NCBI GenBank assembly: GCA_027482245.1
Contig: JAIXWG010000053.1
Coordinates: 1-64,000, forward strand
Source of the DNA: Acetobacteraceae bacterium
Lineage (GTDB): Bacteria > Pseudomonadota > Alphaproteobacteria > Acetobacterales > Acetobacteraceae
Length of the DNA: 64,000 bases
Direction: 5' to 3'
Within the stretch, counting starts at the first letter, position 1. Every line of letters starts with the position of its first letter. Position numbers and translations under genes: made by a program. Below the pieces are notes generated by a model. The model made no database searches. It was not told where the DNA came from and saw nothing but the letters and a program-made list of their open reading frames with translations. Of the stretch, positions 27,620 to 37,243 are shown in pieces.

Positions 27620-28960
27620 ATGGAAGCAGGTGCCAGGGCCGCAGGCGCTGCCGGCGCGCCCCATCGCATCGTCGTGGTGGGGGGTGGGGCGGCGGGGCTG
27701 GAACTCGCCACCCGGCTCGGCGACCGATACCGGGACGGGCGGCGCGCGACCGTCACGCTGGTGGAGAAGGCGCGCACCCATCTCTGGAAGCCGCTGCTGC
27801 ATGCCGTCGCCGCCGGCAGCATGGACCGCGCGCAACATGAGCTGAACTACCTGGCCCAGGCGCATTGGCACCACTTCACCTACCGGTACGGGGAGATGGT
27901 GGGGCTGGACCGTGCGGCGAAGGCGATCGAGCTGGGTGCCATGCTGGACGATGAGGGGCGGGAGATCACGCCCGCGTCGCGGCTGGGCTACGACACGCTG
28001 ATCATGGCGGTCGGCAGCGTGACGAATGATTTCGGCACGCCCGGCGCCGCGCGCCACGCCATCCCGCTGGAGACGCCGGAACAGGCCAGCCGCTTCAACC
28101 GCCGCCTGGTGAATGCGTGCCTCCGCGCCAATGCGCAGGAGGAGCCGGTGCGGCCGGGCCAGCTGCACATCGCCATCATCGGCGCCGGCGCGACGGGCAC
28201 GGAACTGGCGGCGGAGCTGCACCGGACGGTGCGCGCCGTGGTCGCCTACGGGCTCGACCGCATCAGGCCGGAACAGGACATCCGCATCGTGCTGGTGGAG
28301 GCCGCGCCACGCATCCTGCCCGCGCTGCCGGAGCGGATCTCGGAGGCCACGACCAGGCTGCTGGAGCAGATGGGCGTGGAGGTGAAGACCGGCACGCGCG
28401 TCGCCGAGGTGCGCGCGGATGGCGTGGTCTTCGCCGATGGCGCGCTGCTGCCGGCGGAGCTCGTCGTCTGGTCCGCGGGGGTGAAGGGGCCGGACTTCCT
28501 GAAGGACCTCGGCGGGCTCGAAACCAACCGCATCAACCAGATCGTCGTGCAGCCCACGCTGCAATCGACGCGCGACCCTGCCGTCTTCGCGATCGGCGAC
28601 TGCGCCGCCTGCCCGCGCGGCGAAGGCGCCTGGGTGCCGCCGCGGGCGCAGGCGGCGCACCAGCAGGCGGCCCACCTGTTCACGCAGATCGACACCATCA
28701 TCGCGGGCGGCACGCCGGCGCCCTTCGTCTATCGCGACTTCGGCTCGCTGGTCTCCCTCGGCAAATACAGCACCGTCGGCAGCCTGATGGGTTTCCTCGT
28801 CGGCAAGTCGATGTTCATCGAGGGCTATTTTGCCCGTCTCATGTACCGGTCGCTCTACAAGATGCACCAAACGGCGCTGCATGGCAGCGCGCCGACGCTG
28901 TGGCGGACGCTGGCCGGGCTGGTCAGCCAGCGGGCGGAGCCGGGTGTGAAGCTGCATTGA
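27620..28960 (+). CDS. ndh: Type II NADH dehydrogenase (NDH-2), FAD-dependent
   Basis: HRIVVVGGGAAGLELATRLGDRY...IAIIGAGATGTELAAEL...VFAIGDCAACP. Confidence 0.9.
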   Translation: MEAGARAAGAAGAPHRIVVVGGGAAGLELATRLGDRYRDGRRATVTLVEKARTHLWKPLLHAVAAGSMDRAQHELNYLAQAHWHHFTYRYGEMVGLDRAAKAIELGAMLDDEGREITPASRLGYDTLIMAVGSVTNDFGTPGAARHAIPLETPEQASRFNRRLVNACLRANAQEEPVRPGQLHIAIIGAGATGTELAAELHRTVRAVVAYGLDRIRPEQDIRIVLVEAAPRILPALPERISEATTRLLEQMGVEVKTGTRVAEVRADGVVFADGALLPAELVVWSAGVKGPDFLKDLGGLETNRINQIVVQPTLQSTRDPAVFAIGDCAACPRGEGAWVPPRAQAAHQQAAHLFTQIDTIIAGGTPAPFVYRDFGSLVSLGKYSTVGSLMGFLVGKSMFIEGYFARLMYRSLYKMHQTALHGSAPTLWRTLAGLVSQRAEPGVKLH

Positions 28961-29084
28961 CGGCGATCACGGCGGGTTGAACGAGCCCCGCCGCGATTCA
29001 CGCCAATCTCAGCCATGCGGGGTCCCTGGCCGGTGACCCGCCGGCAGCGGGCCGTCCGCGCAACCCTCCCCGGAGGATCACGCG

Positions 29085-29876
29085 ATGGCTGAGGCTTGGA
29101 CCACGGCGACGGCATCGATGGTGGCCGATCGCCCTGACGTGCGTCGGATCGGGATGGAGGCGCTCGGCACCGCGCTCAGGCGCGGCTGGGCGGATTTCGT
29201 CGCAGCGCCGACGCAGTTGATGTTCCTCTGCGTGCTGTATCCGCTGATCGGGCTGCTGGCGGGCACGCTGGCGGCGGGCGGGAATGCGATGCACCTGCTC
29301 TACCCCATGGCGGCCGGCTTCGCGCTGGTCGGGCCCGTCGCGGCGCTCGGGCTGTATGAGATCAGCCGGCGGCGGGAACGCGGGCAGCCGGCGGGGTGGC
29401 GCAACGTCTTCGACGTGCTGCGGTCCCCGGCCATCGGCAGCATCACGGGGCTGGCGCTGCTGCTGGCGGCCATCTTCCTTGCCTGGCTCTGGGTGGCGCA
29501 CATGATCTTCGCGGCGACCATCGGCACGCTGCCCGCGGATCCAGGTGATGCGATGCGGGTGGTGTTCGGCACGGCGGAGGGCCATCGGCTCCTGCTCTGG
29601 GGCAATCTGGCGGGGCTTGGCTTCGCGCTGGCCGTGCTGGTGCTGACGGCGGTGTCCTTCCCCATGCTGCTGGACCGCGATGGCGGCCTGGCGCAGGCGG
29701 TCGGCGCCTCGCTCCGCGCCTTCGCGATGAATCCGGTGCCGATGCTGGGCTGGGGCCTGGTGGTGGCCGTCGTGTTGCTGCTGGGGTCGCTGCCGCTGTT
29801 CATCGGCCTCGCCGTCGCGCTGCCGGTGCTGGGGCATGCGACCTGGCACCTGTATCGGATGGTGGTCGAGGCGTAG
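29085..29876 (+). CDS. DUF2189-like integral membrane protein
   Basis: Polytopic; RRGWADFVAAPTQLMFLCVLYPLIGLLAG...LLDRDGGLAQAVGASLRAFAMNPVPMLGWG. Confidence 0.8.
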   Translation: MAEAWTTATASMVADRPDVRRIGMEALGTALRRGWADFVAAPTQLMFLCVLYPLIGLLAGTLAAGGNAMHLLYPMAAGFALVGPVAALGLYEISRRRERGQPAGWRNVFDVLRSPAIGSITGLALLLAAIFLAWLWVAHMIFAATIGTLPADPGDAMRVVFGTAEGHRLLLWGNLAGLGFALAVLVLTAVSFPMLLDRDGGLAQAVGASLRAFAMNPVPMLGWGLVVAVVLLLGSLPLFIGLAVALPVLGHATWHLYRMVVEA

Positions 29877-29934
29877 AGTGCGATCGCCTGAGGCGGAATC
29901 GCCGAAAGGCGTGAATCGCGCGTCAAAACAGAAG

Positions 29935-29980
29935 CCTAGAGTCTGTCAGGCGCTTCTGCCCGCGCCTGACAGGCTCTAGG
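29935..29980. terminator. Bidirectional terminator-type hairpin between convergent genes
   Basis: CCTAGAGTCTGTCAGGCGC-N8-GCGCCTGACAGGCTCTAGG, 19-bp stem with one G-T wobble. Confidence 0.8.
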
Positions 29981-29981
29981 G

Positions 29982-30584
29982 CTACCAGCGGACCTCGAAG
30001 ATGCAGGAGGAGGCGCCCATGGCGGTGCATTGGGTTTCCTCCACCTGCGCTTCGGCGTTGATGAGGGCGCGGAACAGCGTGCCGAAGGTGGCGGTGTAGA
30101 AGTCGCAGACCGGCTGTTCGGCGGGGCCCGCGAGGGCGATGGGCCCGCCCGCGATCTCCAGCACCAGCGGATTGCCGGGCCGCGCGCTGAAGCGGCCGCT
30201 GCCCGCGAAGGTCCAGGCGTGGCGGGCGATGGCCGCGACCAGCAGCCGCGCCGCGAGGGGCGCGGGCAGCGCGCGCATCAGCCATTGCGCCACCTTCGGG
30301 ATGCGATGCGCCAGCAGGTACTGCCCCGTCAGCATCCCCGCGCGCCGCGCGAGCTGCGTGGCGTGGGCGGTGCCCAGCGCATCCCGCGCCGCGCGGTGCA
30401 GCAGCGTCACCTCCCGCTCCGGCACCATCGCCGCGGGCGGCCGGTCGAGATAGGCTTCCTCGCCCGCCGCAGCGAAGATCGCCCGGGTGCGCGCATCCCC
30501 GATGGAGTTGCGCATGGCTTCCGCCATGCGGGTGATGGCGTTGGGGCCGATGCGGCCACCAGCCATCGCGGCCCCGCCATCCAT
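29982..30584 (-). CDS. bchJ: BchJ, 4-vinyl reductase domain protein
   Basis: IGPNAITRMAEAMRNSIGDARTRAIFAAAG...CTAMGASSCIFEVRW; directly downstream of bchE. Confidence 0.88.
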   Translation of the reverse strand: MDGGAAMAGGRIGPNAITRMAEAMRNSIGDARTRAIFAAAGEEAYLDRPPAAMVPEREVTLLHRAARDALGTAHATQLARRAGMLTGQYLLAHRIPKVAQWLMRALPAPLAARLLVAAIARHAWTFAGSGRFSARPGNPLVLEIAGGPIALAGPAEQPVCDFYTATFGTLFRALINAEAQVEETQCTAMGASSCIFEVRW

Positions 30585-30588
30585 CGCG

Positions 30589-32301
30589 CTATTCCCGCGA
30601 CGCGGACCGGACGGATTCCGGCAGCTGCTGCGTGCCGCCGCCGCAGGCCTTCATCCGTGGTGAATCCTCGTCCTCCAGCTGTTCCTTGCCGCCGCCGCAG
30701 GCCATCGCGGCGGTCGCCGCGTGGGTGGTACCGGCGGCATTGGCGGCGGGCAGCTTCACCTTCGGCCGGTGCATCGTCTTCCACATGGCGTTGTGCGGGA
30801 TGGCGACGGGGTTGCGCGCGGCCAGCGTCCGGCTTTCGTCGAAGTGGAAGTCGACATTCTTCTTCGACTGCGGCCCCCAGTAGCCGACCTTGCCGAGGTC
30901 GTAGAAGGTCCGCTGGAAGCCCGACTTGAGGAAGGCCTTGAGGCAGCCGACCAGGTAGCTGCGGCGTCGCTTGTCCCTCTCCCAGGGATAACCGAGGAAG
31001 GCCTTGCGCATGTAGAAGCGCCGGTAGTTCGCCATGGTGCGATCGAGCAGCGTCGCGCGGTCCATCGCATCCGGCTTCATGATCGGCGTGACGAAATTGT
31101 ACTTGGAGAAGTCGAAGACCTCGACCTTGTCGCCGAGTTCCTGGAACAGGTCGCTGAAGGGCCAGGGCGTGTACATGGCCCAGTTCGCCATGTCCGGATT
31201 CCAGTCCAGCGCCATGCGGTAGGTTTCCTCGAGCGTCTCCACCGTCTCGTTCTCGAGGCCCACGATGAACTGTGCCTCGGTCACGATGCCCGCTTCGCGC
31301 AGCAGCTGGATGGCGCGCTTGTTCTGCGCGACCGTCGTTTCCTTGTTGAAGCGGTCGAGCTTCAGCTGGGCGGCGGCTTCCGTGCCGAGCGAGACATGGA
31401 CGAGGCCCGCCTGGCGGTAGAAGGGCAGCAGCGCCTCGTCGCGGAGGATGTCGGTGACGCGGGTGTTGATGCCCCACTGCACCTTCTCGGGCAGGCCGCG
31501 GGCGATCATCTCCTCGCAGAACTGGATGAACTTCTTCTTGTGGATGGTCGGCTCCTCATCGGCCAGGATGAAGAAGCCGACCTCATGGTCGCGGACCAGC
31601 GTCTCGATCTCGTCCACCACCTTCTTCGGGTCGCGCACGCGGTAGTCGCGCCAGAACTTCCACTGGCTGCAGAAGGAACAGGTGAAGGGGCAGCCGCGCG
31701 CCATGTTGGGGATGGCGACGCGCTTGCCGGTCGGGATGTAGATGTACTTCTTCCAGTCGAGGATGCCCCAATCCGGCTGGATCAGGTCGAGATCCGCGAT
31801 GGGCTTGGCGGCGGGCGTCGCGGTGACCTTGCCGTCATCGAGATAGGCGATGCCCTTCACCGTGCCGCGTTCCGTGGCCCAGACGCCGCGGTCGATGCAG
31901 CGCACCAGGTCGAGCAGCACCTGCTCCCCTTCCCCGCGCACGACGGCGTCGATCCAGGGTGCTTCCGTCAGCACCTGCGGATACATGAAGGTGCCATGGA
32001 TGCCGCCCAGCACCGTGACGGCGTTGGGGCAGCATTCCTTCGCCAACTTCAGCAGCGACTCGGCGGCGTAGATCGCGGGGGTGATGGCGGTGGCGCCGAC
32101 CAGGTCCGGCTGCAGCAGGCGCAGCGCATCGCGCACCTGGTCATCCGTCATGTGGTCCGTCATCGCGTCGATGAAGGTGACGTCGGTGTAGCCGGCGTTC
32201 TTCAGATAGCCCGCGAGGTAGGCGACCCAGGCCGGCGGCCAGTTGCCCGCGATCTCGGCACCGCCGGAGTGGTAGTTCGGATGGACCAGGACAATGCGCA
32301 T
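30589..32301 (-). CDS. bchE: Mg-protoporphyrin IX monomethyl ester anaerobic oxidative cyclase
   Basis: Cobalamin-binding N-term; radical [33 protein letters not shown]. Confidence 0.95.
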   Translation of the reverse strand: MRIVLVHPNYHSGGAEIAGNWPPAWVAYLAGYLKNAGYTDVTFIDAMTDHMTDDQVRDALRLLQPDLVGATAITPAIYAAESLLKLAKECCPNAVTVLGGIHGTFMYPQVLTEAPWIDAVVRGEGEQVLLDLVRCIDRGVWATERGTVKGIAYLDDGKVTATPAAKPIADLDLIQPDWGILDWKKYIYIPTGKRVAIPNMARGCPFTCSFCSQWKFWRDYRVRDPKKVVDEIETLVRDHEVGFFILADEEPTIHKKKFIQFCEEMIARGLPEKVQWGINTRVTDILRDEALLPFYRQAGLVHVSLGTEAAAQLKLDRFNKETTVAQNKRAIQLLREAGIVTEAQFIVGLENETVETLEETYRMALDWNPDMANWAMYTPWPFSDLFQELGDKVEVFDFSKYNFVTPIMKPDAMDRATLLDRTMANYRRFYMRKAFLGYPWERDKRRRSYLVGCLKAFLKSGFQRTFYDLGKVGYWGPQSKKNVDFHFDESRTLAARNPVAIPHNAMWKTMHRPKVKLPAANAAGTTHAATAAMACGGGKEQLEDEDSPRMKACGGGTQQLPESVRSASRE

Positions 32302-32360
32302 CGACGCCTCCCACCGTTGGCCGGCGGGCGAAGTCTGGCGCAGGGGAAGTTCATTCGGCC

Positions 32361-32374
32361 TTGATGTGTGTCAA
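32361..32374. promoter_or_regulatory. FNR-type site candidate upstream of bchE
   Basis: TTGATGTGTGTCAA; 9/10 match to TTGAT-N4-ATCAA. Confidence 0.5.
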
Positions 32375-32386
32375 TCCAGAATGACA
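32369..32386. promoter_or_regulatory. PpsR/CrtJ-like site upstream of bchE
   Basis: TGTCAATCCAGAATGACA, exact TGT-N12-ACA. Confidence 0.75.
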
Positions 32387-32396
32387 CGCACGCGCG

Positions 32397-33416
32397 TCAG
32401 CGCGCGTAATGGCCGGGATCGTGGTCCACGCGGTCGAAGAGCTCGACCGCCCAGGCGATGCGGTCCGGCAGGCGCTTCGGCGCGACGCGATCATTCGGCG
32501 CCGGCGTGGCGGTGACGGCATCGACGAGGAAACGCGTGGCGGGCAAGGGCGGCGCTACATCGCGCGCGGGGCGCAGCGCCAGCGCCGACATGCTGCGCGC
32601 CAGCAGCCAGGCCTTGCGGCGGCCGGAGACGGTGGCGCGGCGGCTGACGGAATCGAGGCCCTGGCGTTCGACCGCGCGGCCGATTTCCGCATAGACATGG
32701 CGCGCCGCGCCGATGCCCGCGCGGCAATCCCGCGGCAGCAGCGGGATGCCCTGCTCCGCGCGGTCATAGAGCGCGTCCGCGGCATCGAGGAGCCGCTGTA
32801 CGACGCGGCCGAGGGCGGGGGTGAAGACGGGATCGGCCAGGAAGTCGGCGGGGTTCACACCTTCCTGCCGCATCCAGTCGAGCGGGAGGTAGAGCCTTCC
32901 GTTGCGCGCATCCTCGCCAACGTCGCGCGCGATGTTGGTCAGCTGCATGGCGACGCCGAGGTCACAGGCCCGCGCCATGGCGACGGGATCGCGCACGCCC
33001 ATCAGCAGCGTCATCATCGCGCCGACCGCGGCGGCGACGCGCGCGGCGTAGTCCTGCAGCGCGGGAAGGTCGCGGTAGTGCCGCCCCTCCGCATCCCAGG
33101 CGAAGCCTTCCAGCAGCGCTTCCGGCAGCACGCGCGGGATACCGAAGGCCGTGACCACGCCGGCAAAGGCGCGATCCGCGGCATGGGCCTGCGGGCGCCC
33201 CGCATAGATATCGTCGAGCCGGCGATAGAGGCCATCGAGCGCGTCCTGCATCGCCACGGCCTCATCGATCGCGTCATCGGCGACGCGGCAGAAGGCGTAG
33301 AGCGCGGCGGCGGGATCGGCGATGCGCGCGGGCAGCAGCAGCGAGGCGGCGCGAAAGGATTTCGACCCGCCGGAGAGCAGCCGGTGGCAGACGGCAAGGT
33401 CCTCGGCGTTCGTCAT
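32397..33416 (-). CDS. crtB: Phytoene synthase
   Basis: YAFCRVADDAIDEA; MQLTNIARDVGEDARNGRLYLPLDWM. Confidence 0.95.
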   Translation of the reverse strand: MTNAEDLAVCHRLLSGGSKSFRAASLLLPARIADPAAALYAFCRVADDAIDEAVAMQDALDGLYRRLDDIYAGRPQAHAADRAFAGVVTAFGIPRVLPEALLEGFAWDAEGRHYRDLPALQDYAARVAAAVGAMMTLLMGVRDPVAMARACDLGVAMQLTNIARDVGEDARNGRLYLPLDWMRQEGVNPADFLADPVFTPALGRVVQRLLDAADALYDRAEQGIPLLPRDCRAGIGAARHVYAEIGRAVERQGLDSVSRRATVSGRRKAWLLARSMSALALRPARDVAPPLPATRFLVDAVTATPAPNDRVAPKRLPDRIAWAVELFDRVDHDPGHYAR

Positions 33417-33480
33417 GTCGGACCTCCCTGCCACCGGGGCAGGCTAACGCGCGGAACGGCGGGAAGCGAGCGTGAAACGG

Positions 33481-34350
33481 TCATGCGCCCGCCTCCGCCA
33501 GGATGATGGCGGCGGCCTGGTCGGGCGCTTCCTCGTGCGCGAGGTGGCCGAGCCCGGGCAGCGTGACGATGCGGGCGGCGGGCAGGCGGGCGCGAACGCG
33601 ATCCGCCTGCGCGGGCGGCACGGCGCGGTCCCTGGCGCCCACCACCAGCACCAGGCGTGACGCCAGGCGCGGCAGGTCCCGCAGCAGCGGCACCAGGTCC
33701 CAGTTCGCCATCATGCCGAGCGCCGCCGCGAGGTGGCCGGAGAAGCGGAAGAGCCGCGCGTAGTAGTCGACGCCCTGCGCGTCGATCCGGCTGCCCGTGT
33801 CCGTCAGCAGCCGCTCCGCCACGGCCTTGTCGGCAGCGCGCCAGGCAAACAGGCTCGGCACGAAGGGCAGGCCGACCAGCAGCCGCGCGGTGCGCGTGAA
33901 GAAGGCGGCGTGCTGGTCGCCGAGCGGCTGCAGCGCGCCGTTCAGGCTGATGATGGCGGCGGGCGCGATGCGCTGGTCCAGCGCCATGCGGAGCAGGATC
34001 GCCGCACCGGCGGAATGCCCCGCGGCGATGGCGGGCTTCACCTGCATCACCTGCAGCAGCGCGCCGACACTCGCGGCCATCCCGGGCAGGGACTGCCGCG
34101 CGCCCGTCACGGGTTGGGTGAAGCCATGGCCGGGCAGGTCCGGCGCGACGACGGTGAAATGCTCCGCCAGCAGCGGCATCAGGGCGCGCCAGGAATGGGT
34201 CGCGGCGGCGGTGCCGTGCAGCAGCAGCAGCACGGGCCCCTGCCCCATCACCTGCACATGCCAGCGCAAGCCTGCCGCCTGCACGAAGCGGCTGGCCTGG
34301 CGGTTGGGCCAGTCCCGCCCCTCGCGGTCCCATGCCGGATACTGCGCCAT
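33481..34350 (-). CDS. bchO: BchO, alpha/beta hydrolase-fold protein
   Basis: LLLLHGTAAATHSW...AGHSAGAAILLRMAL; bchI-bchD-bchO order. Confidence 0.9.
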   Translation of the reverse strand: MAQYPAWDREGRDWPNRQASRFVQAAGLRWHVQVMGQGPVLLLLHGTAAATHSWRALMPLLAEHFTVVAPDLPGHGFTQPVTGARQSLPGMAASVGALLQVMQVKPAIAAGHSAGAAILLRMALDQRIAPAAIISLNGALQPLGDQHAAFFTRTARLLVGLPFVPSLFAWRAADKAVAERLLTDTGSRIDAQGVDYYARLFRFSGHLAAALGMMANWDLVPLLRDLPRLASRLVLVVGARDRAVPPAQADRVRARLPAARIVTLPGLGHLAHEEAPDQAAAIILAEAGA

Positions 34351-34356
34351 GGCGCG

Positions 34357-36135
34357 TCACGCCGCGCCGCGGGTGGCGGTGACGGCGGCCGAGAGTTTGC
34401 CCGAGTCCGCCGCCGGCAGCGCGAGGTAGCGGGCGCCCATCGCGGTCGCCATCTGCTTGGCGAAGGGGGCGGGGCGGGGCGCGGTGTCCACCAGCAGGGC
34501 GGAGATCCCGGCAAGGCGCACGGGGATGGCGGCGGAGAGCGCATCGGCCTCCGCCTGCGGCCGGCCCGGCGTGCCGGCGCGGGAGATGTTGGCCCTGCCG
34601 TCGGTCAGCAGGATCATCAGCGGCGTGCGGCCGCGGCGCTGTTCCTCCGCCGCCAGCGCCATGGCGGCATCGAGGCCCCGGGCCAGCGGCGTCGCGCCGC
34701 CACCCGGCAGCCCGGCCAGGCTGCGCTTGGCGCGGACGAGGGAATTGGTCGGCGGCAGCAGCAATTCCGCCACCGTGCCGCGGAAGGCCACCACCGCCAC
34801 GCGGTCGCGACGGACGTAGCAATCCGCCAGCAGCATCTCCACCGCGCCCTTCGCCTCCGCCAGGCGATGCAGGGCGGCGGAGCCGGAGGCGTCCACGACG
34901 AAGATGGCCGTCGTCTCCGTGTGCTGCTGGAAGCGCATCAGGCGGATGTCGTCGCGCTTCACCAGGATGCGCGGCCCCGGCCGCCCGCCGCGTTCGCGCA
35001 GGCGGAGCGGCTGCCAGGGCGCCGCGCTCCGCAGCGTCTCCACGATCGATAGCCGCGCACCGTCCCGCAGCGCGCCGGCACGGGTGCCGATGGGGCGGCC
35101 GCGCAGCTGCGACTTGCGGCGCTGGCCTTCCCGCCCCTGCGCGCCGGCGCTGCGCCGCGCGGCGTTGCGGGCATCGGCGCCAAGCGCTGCCAGCAGGCCG
35201 GAGGGCAGCGCGGCCTGGGTCGCGGCCAGCAGCATTTCCTGCAGCGCCTGCGGGTCCGGCCCGCCCTCCGGCTTCTGGTCGGCGCTGTTCTCGGCGTCCG
35301 GCGGCGGGGGCTCGGGCGGGGGCGGCTCGGGGGGCGCGTCTTCCTGCGCCGGCAGGCGGGTCGCGCGGTGGCCATAGACGAGGCGCGCAGCGAGGCCCGC
35401 ATCCTCCGGCCCGACCTCTCCGCGCCCGGCCAGGGCGGCGGCGGCGCGGGCGGCGCGCAGCGCCAGCAGGGGCGCGCGGGCGCTGTCGATGCCGAAGGCC
35501 AGCGCCGCGGCGACCAGCGCCTCCAGCGTCGCCTCGGGCACGGCCACCTCGGCCAGCCGCGCGCGGGCGGCGGCGATGGCGGCGCGGTCCGGCACCGGCC
35601 AGCGCAGCACGGCCTGCTGCGGCAATTCATCGAGCGCCAGGCGGAAGGCGAGGCGTTCCAGCAGCGCCGGCGGTGGCTGTTCCTCCTCCGCCGCACCCTC
35701 ATCCAGCGCCACCACGCCGATGCGGGCGGGGATGGTCACGCCGAGGCCGTCGCGCTGGACCGCAACCTCCCCGGCATCGAGCACGGCGGCGATCTTGGCG
35801 GCGGTCGCGCTGTCCATCCGCTCCGCCATCGCGGCCAGCACCAGGCCGCCATGGGCGTCGGCCAGCACGCCGCGTTCCACCACGGGGCGGCCGGCGCTGA
35901 GCGTCGCGGTCAGGTCGAGGCCGCCGAGCAGGCGGCTATCCGGCACGCCGGTCGGCAGGCGCTTCAGCGGCACGCCTTCCGGCAGCGCCACGCGCAGCAG
36001 GCCGAGCCAGCGATCCCGGGGAAACCCCGGCGCACAGCGCAGCGCGGCACCGCCGAGGCCGACGGGATCCACGGCCAGCAGAAGCGCGGCGCGGGCCGCA
36101 TCCTCGGCCGGCGGGTGGCCCGCCGCCTCCGTCAC
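34357..36135 (-). CDS. bchD: Magnesium chelatase subunit D
   Basis: vWA domain TAIFVVDASGSAALHRLAEAKGAVEMLLADCYVRRDRVAVVAFRG; Pro-rich linker. Confidence 0.95.
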   Translation of the reverse strand: MTEAAGHPPAEDAARAALLLAVDPVGLGGAALRCAPGFPRDRWLGLLRVALPEGVPLKRLPTGVPDSRLLGGLDLTATLSAGRPVVERGVLADAHGGLVLAAMAERMDSATAAKIAAVLDAGEVAVQRDGLGVTIPARIGVVALDEGAAEEEQPPPALLERLAFRLALDELPQQAVLRWPVPDRAAIAAARARLAEVAVPEATLEALVAAALAFGIDSARAPLLALRAARAAAALAGRGEVGPEDAGLAARLVYGHRATRLPAQEDAPPEPPPPEPPPPDAENSADQKPEGGPDPQALQEMLLAATQAALPSGLLAALGADARNAARRSAGAQGREGQRRKSQLRGRPIGTRAGALRDGARLSIVETLRSAAPWQPLRLRERGGRPGPRILVKRDDIRLMRFQQHTETTAIFVVDASGSAALHRLAEAKGAVEMLLADCYVRRDRVAVVAFRGTVAELLLPPTNSLVRAKRSLAGLPGGGATPLARGLDAAMALAAEEQRRGRTPLMILLTDGRANISRAGTPGRPQAEADALSAAIPVRLAGISALLVDTAPRPAPFAKQMATAMGARYLALPAADSGKLSAAVTATRGAA

Positions 36136-37199
36136 GCGCCGAACACTTCCGTCAGCGCGCGTTCGACGCGGGTGGTGGCCACGGCCTCGTCCAGCGGGTT
36201 GCGGCGGAGGCGATGGCGGAGCGCGGGCGCGGCGATGCGGCGGAGATGGGCGAGTCCTACCTCCCGGTCACCCTCCAGCGCCGCCAGCGCGCGGGCAGCG
36301 CGGATCAGCGTGAGCTCGCCGCGGAGCCCGTCGGTGCCGAGCGCCAGGCAGAGCCGGGCCGCATTCTCCACCGTCGCGTCGGGGACGGTGATGCGCGGCA
36401 GCAGGCGGCGGGCAGCCAGGATCTTCTTGCGCGTCGCCTGCGCGGCGCGGTGCCAGCGATCGACGAAGCCCTCGGGGTCATGCTCGAAGGAATCGCGGCG
36501 GCGCACCACCTCGACCCGCGTCGGCAGGTCGGTGGGGGTGCGGACCTCGACGCTCAGGCCGAAGCGGTCCAGCAGCTGCGGGCGCAGCTCGCCCTCCTCC
36601 GGGTTGCCGGAGCCGATCAGGACGAAGCGCGCGGGGTGGCGGATGCTGATGCCCTCGCGCTCCACGACATTCTCGCCGGAGGCCGCGACATCGAGCAGGA
36701 GGTCCACCAAATGGTCCTCCAGCAGGTTCACCTCATCGATGTAGAGGAAGCCGCGATGGGCGCGGGCGAGGAGCCCCGGCTCGAAGGCCTTCACGCCCTC
36801 GGCCAGCGCACGCTCGATGTCGAGCGCGCCGGCCACGCGATCCTCCGTGGCGCCGAGCGGCAGGTCCACGACGGGTACGGGCACGGTCTGCACCGGCGGC
36901 GCGGTCAGGCCGCGGCAATGGGTGCAGTCCCGCGCGGGCTTCGCGGGATCACAGCCGAAGCGGCAGCCGGCCACGACCTCCATCGGCGGCAGCAGGGCGG
37001 CGAGCGCCCGCACCGCGGTGGACTTGCCGGTGCCGCGGTCGCCGAAGACCAGCACGCCGCCGACGGAGCCATCCACCGCGGCGATCAGCAGGGCGAGCTT
37101 CATCTCGTCCTGCCCCACGATGGCGTCGAAGGGGAAGACGGGCTTCCCCGAAGGCGCCGCCGGCGCGAAACGACGGCGCCGCGCCGCGGTGCTCGTCAT
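36132..37199 (-). CDS. bchI: Magnesium chelatase ATPase subunit I
   Basis: Walker A VFGDRGTGKSTAVRALAALLPP; VDLPLGATEDRVAGALDIERAL. Confidence 0.95.
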   Translation of the reverse strand: MTSTAARRRRFAPAAPSGKPVFPFDAIVGQDEMKLALLIAAVDGSVGGVLVFGDRGTGKSTAVRALAALLPPMEVVAGCRFGCDPAKPARDCTHCRGLTAPPVQTVPVPVVDLPLGATEDRVAGALDIERALAEGVKAFEPGLLARAHRGFLYIDEVNLLEDHLVDLLLDVAASGENVVEREGISIRHPARFVLIGSGNPEEGELRPQLLDRFGLSVEVRTPTDLPTRVEVVRRRDSFEHDPEGFVDRWHRAAQATRKKILAARRLLPRITVPDATVENAARLCLALGTDGLRGELTLIRAARALAALEGDREVGLAHLRRIAAPALRHRLRRNPLDEAVATTRVERALTEVFGA

Positions 37200-37243
37200 C
37201 GTCCCCTCGCCCTTGGCGGGAAGGGTGCCTGGCGCCTGGTCCA

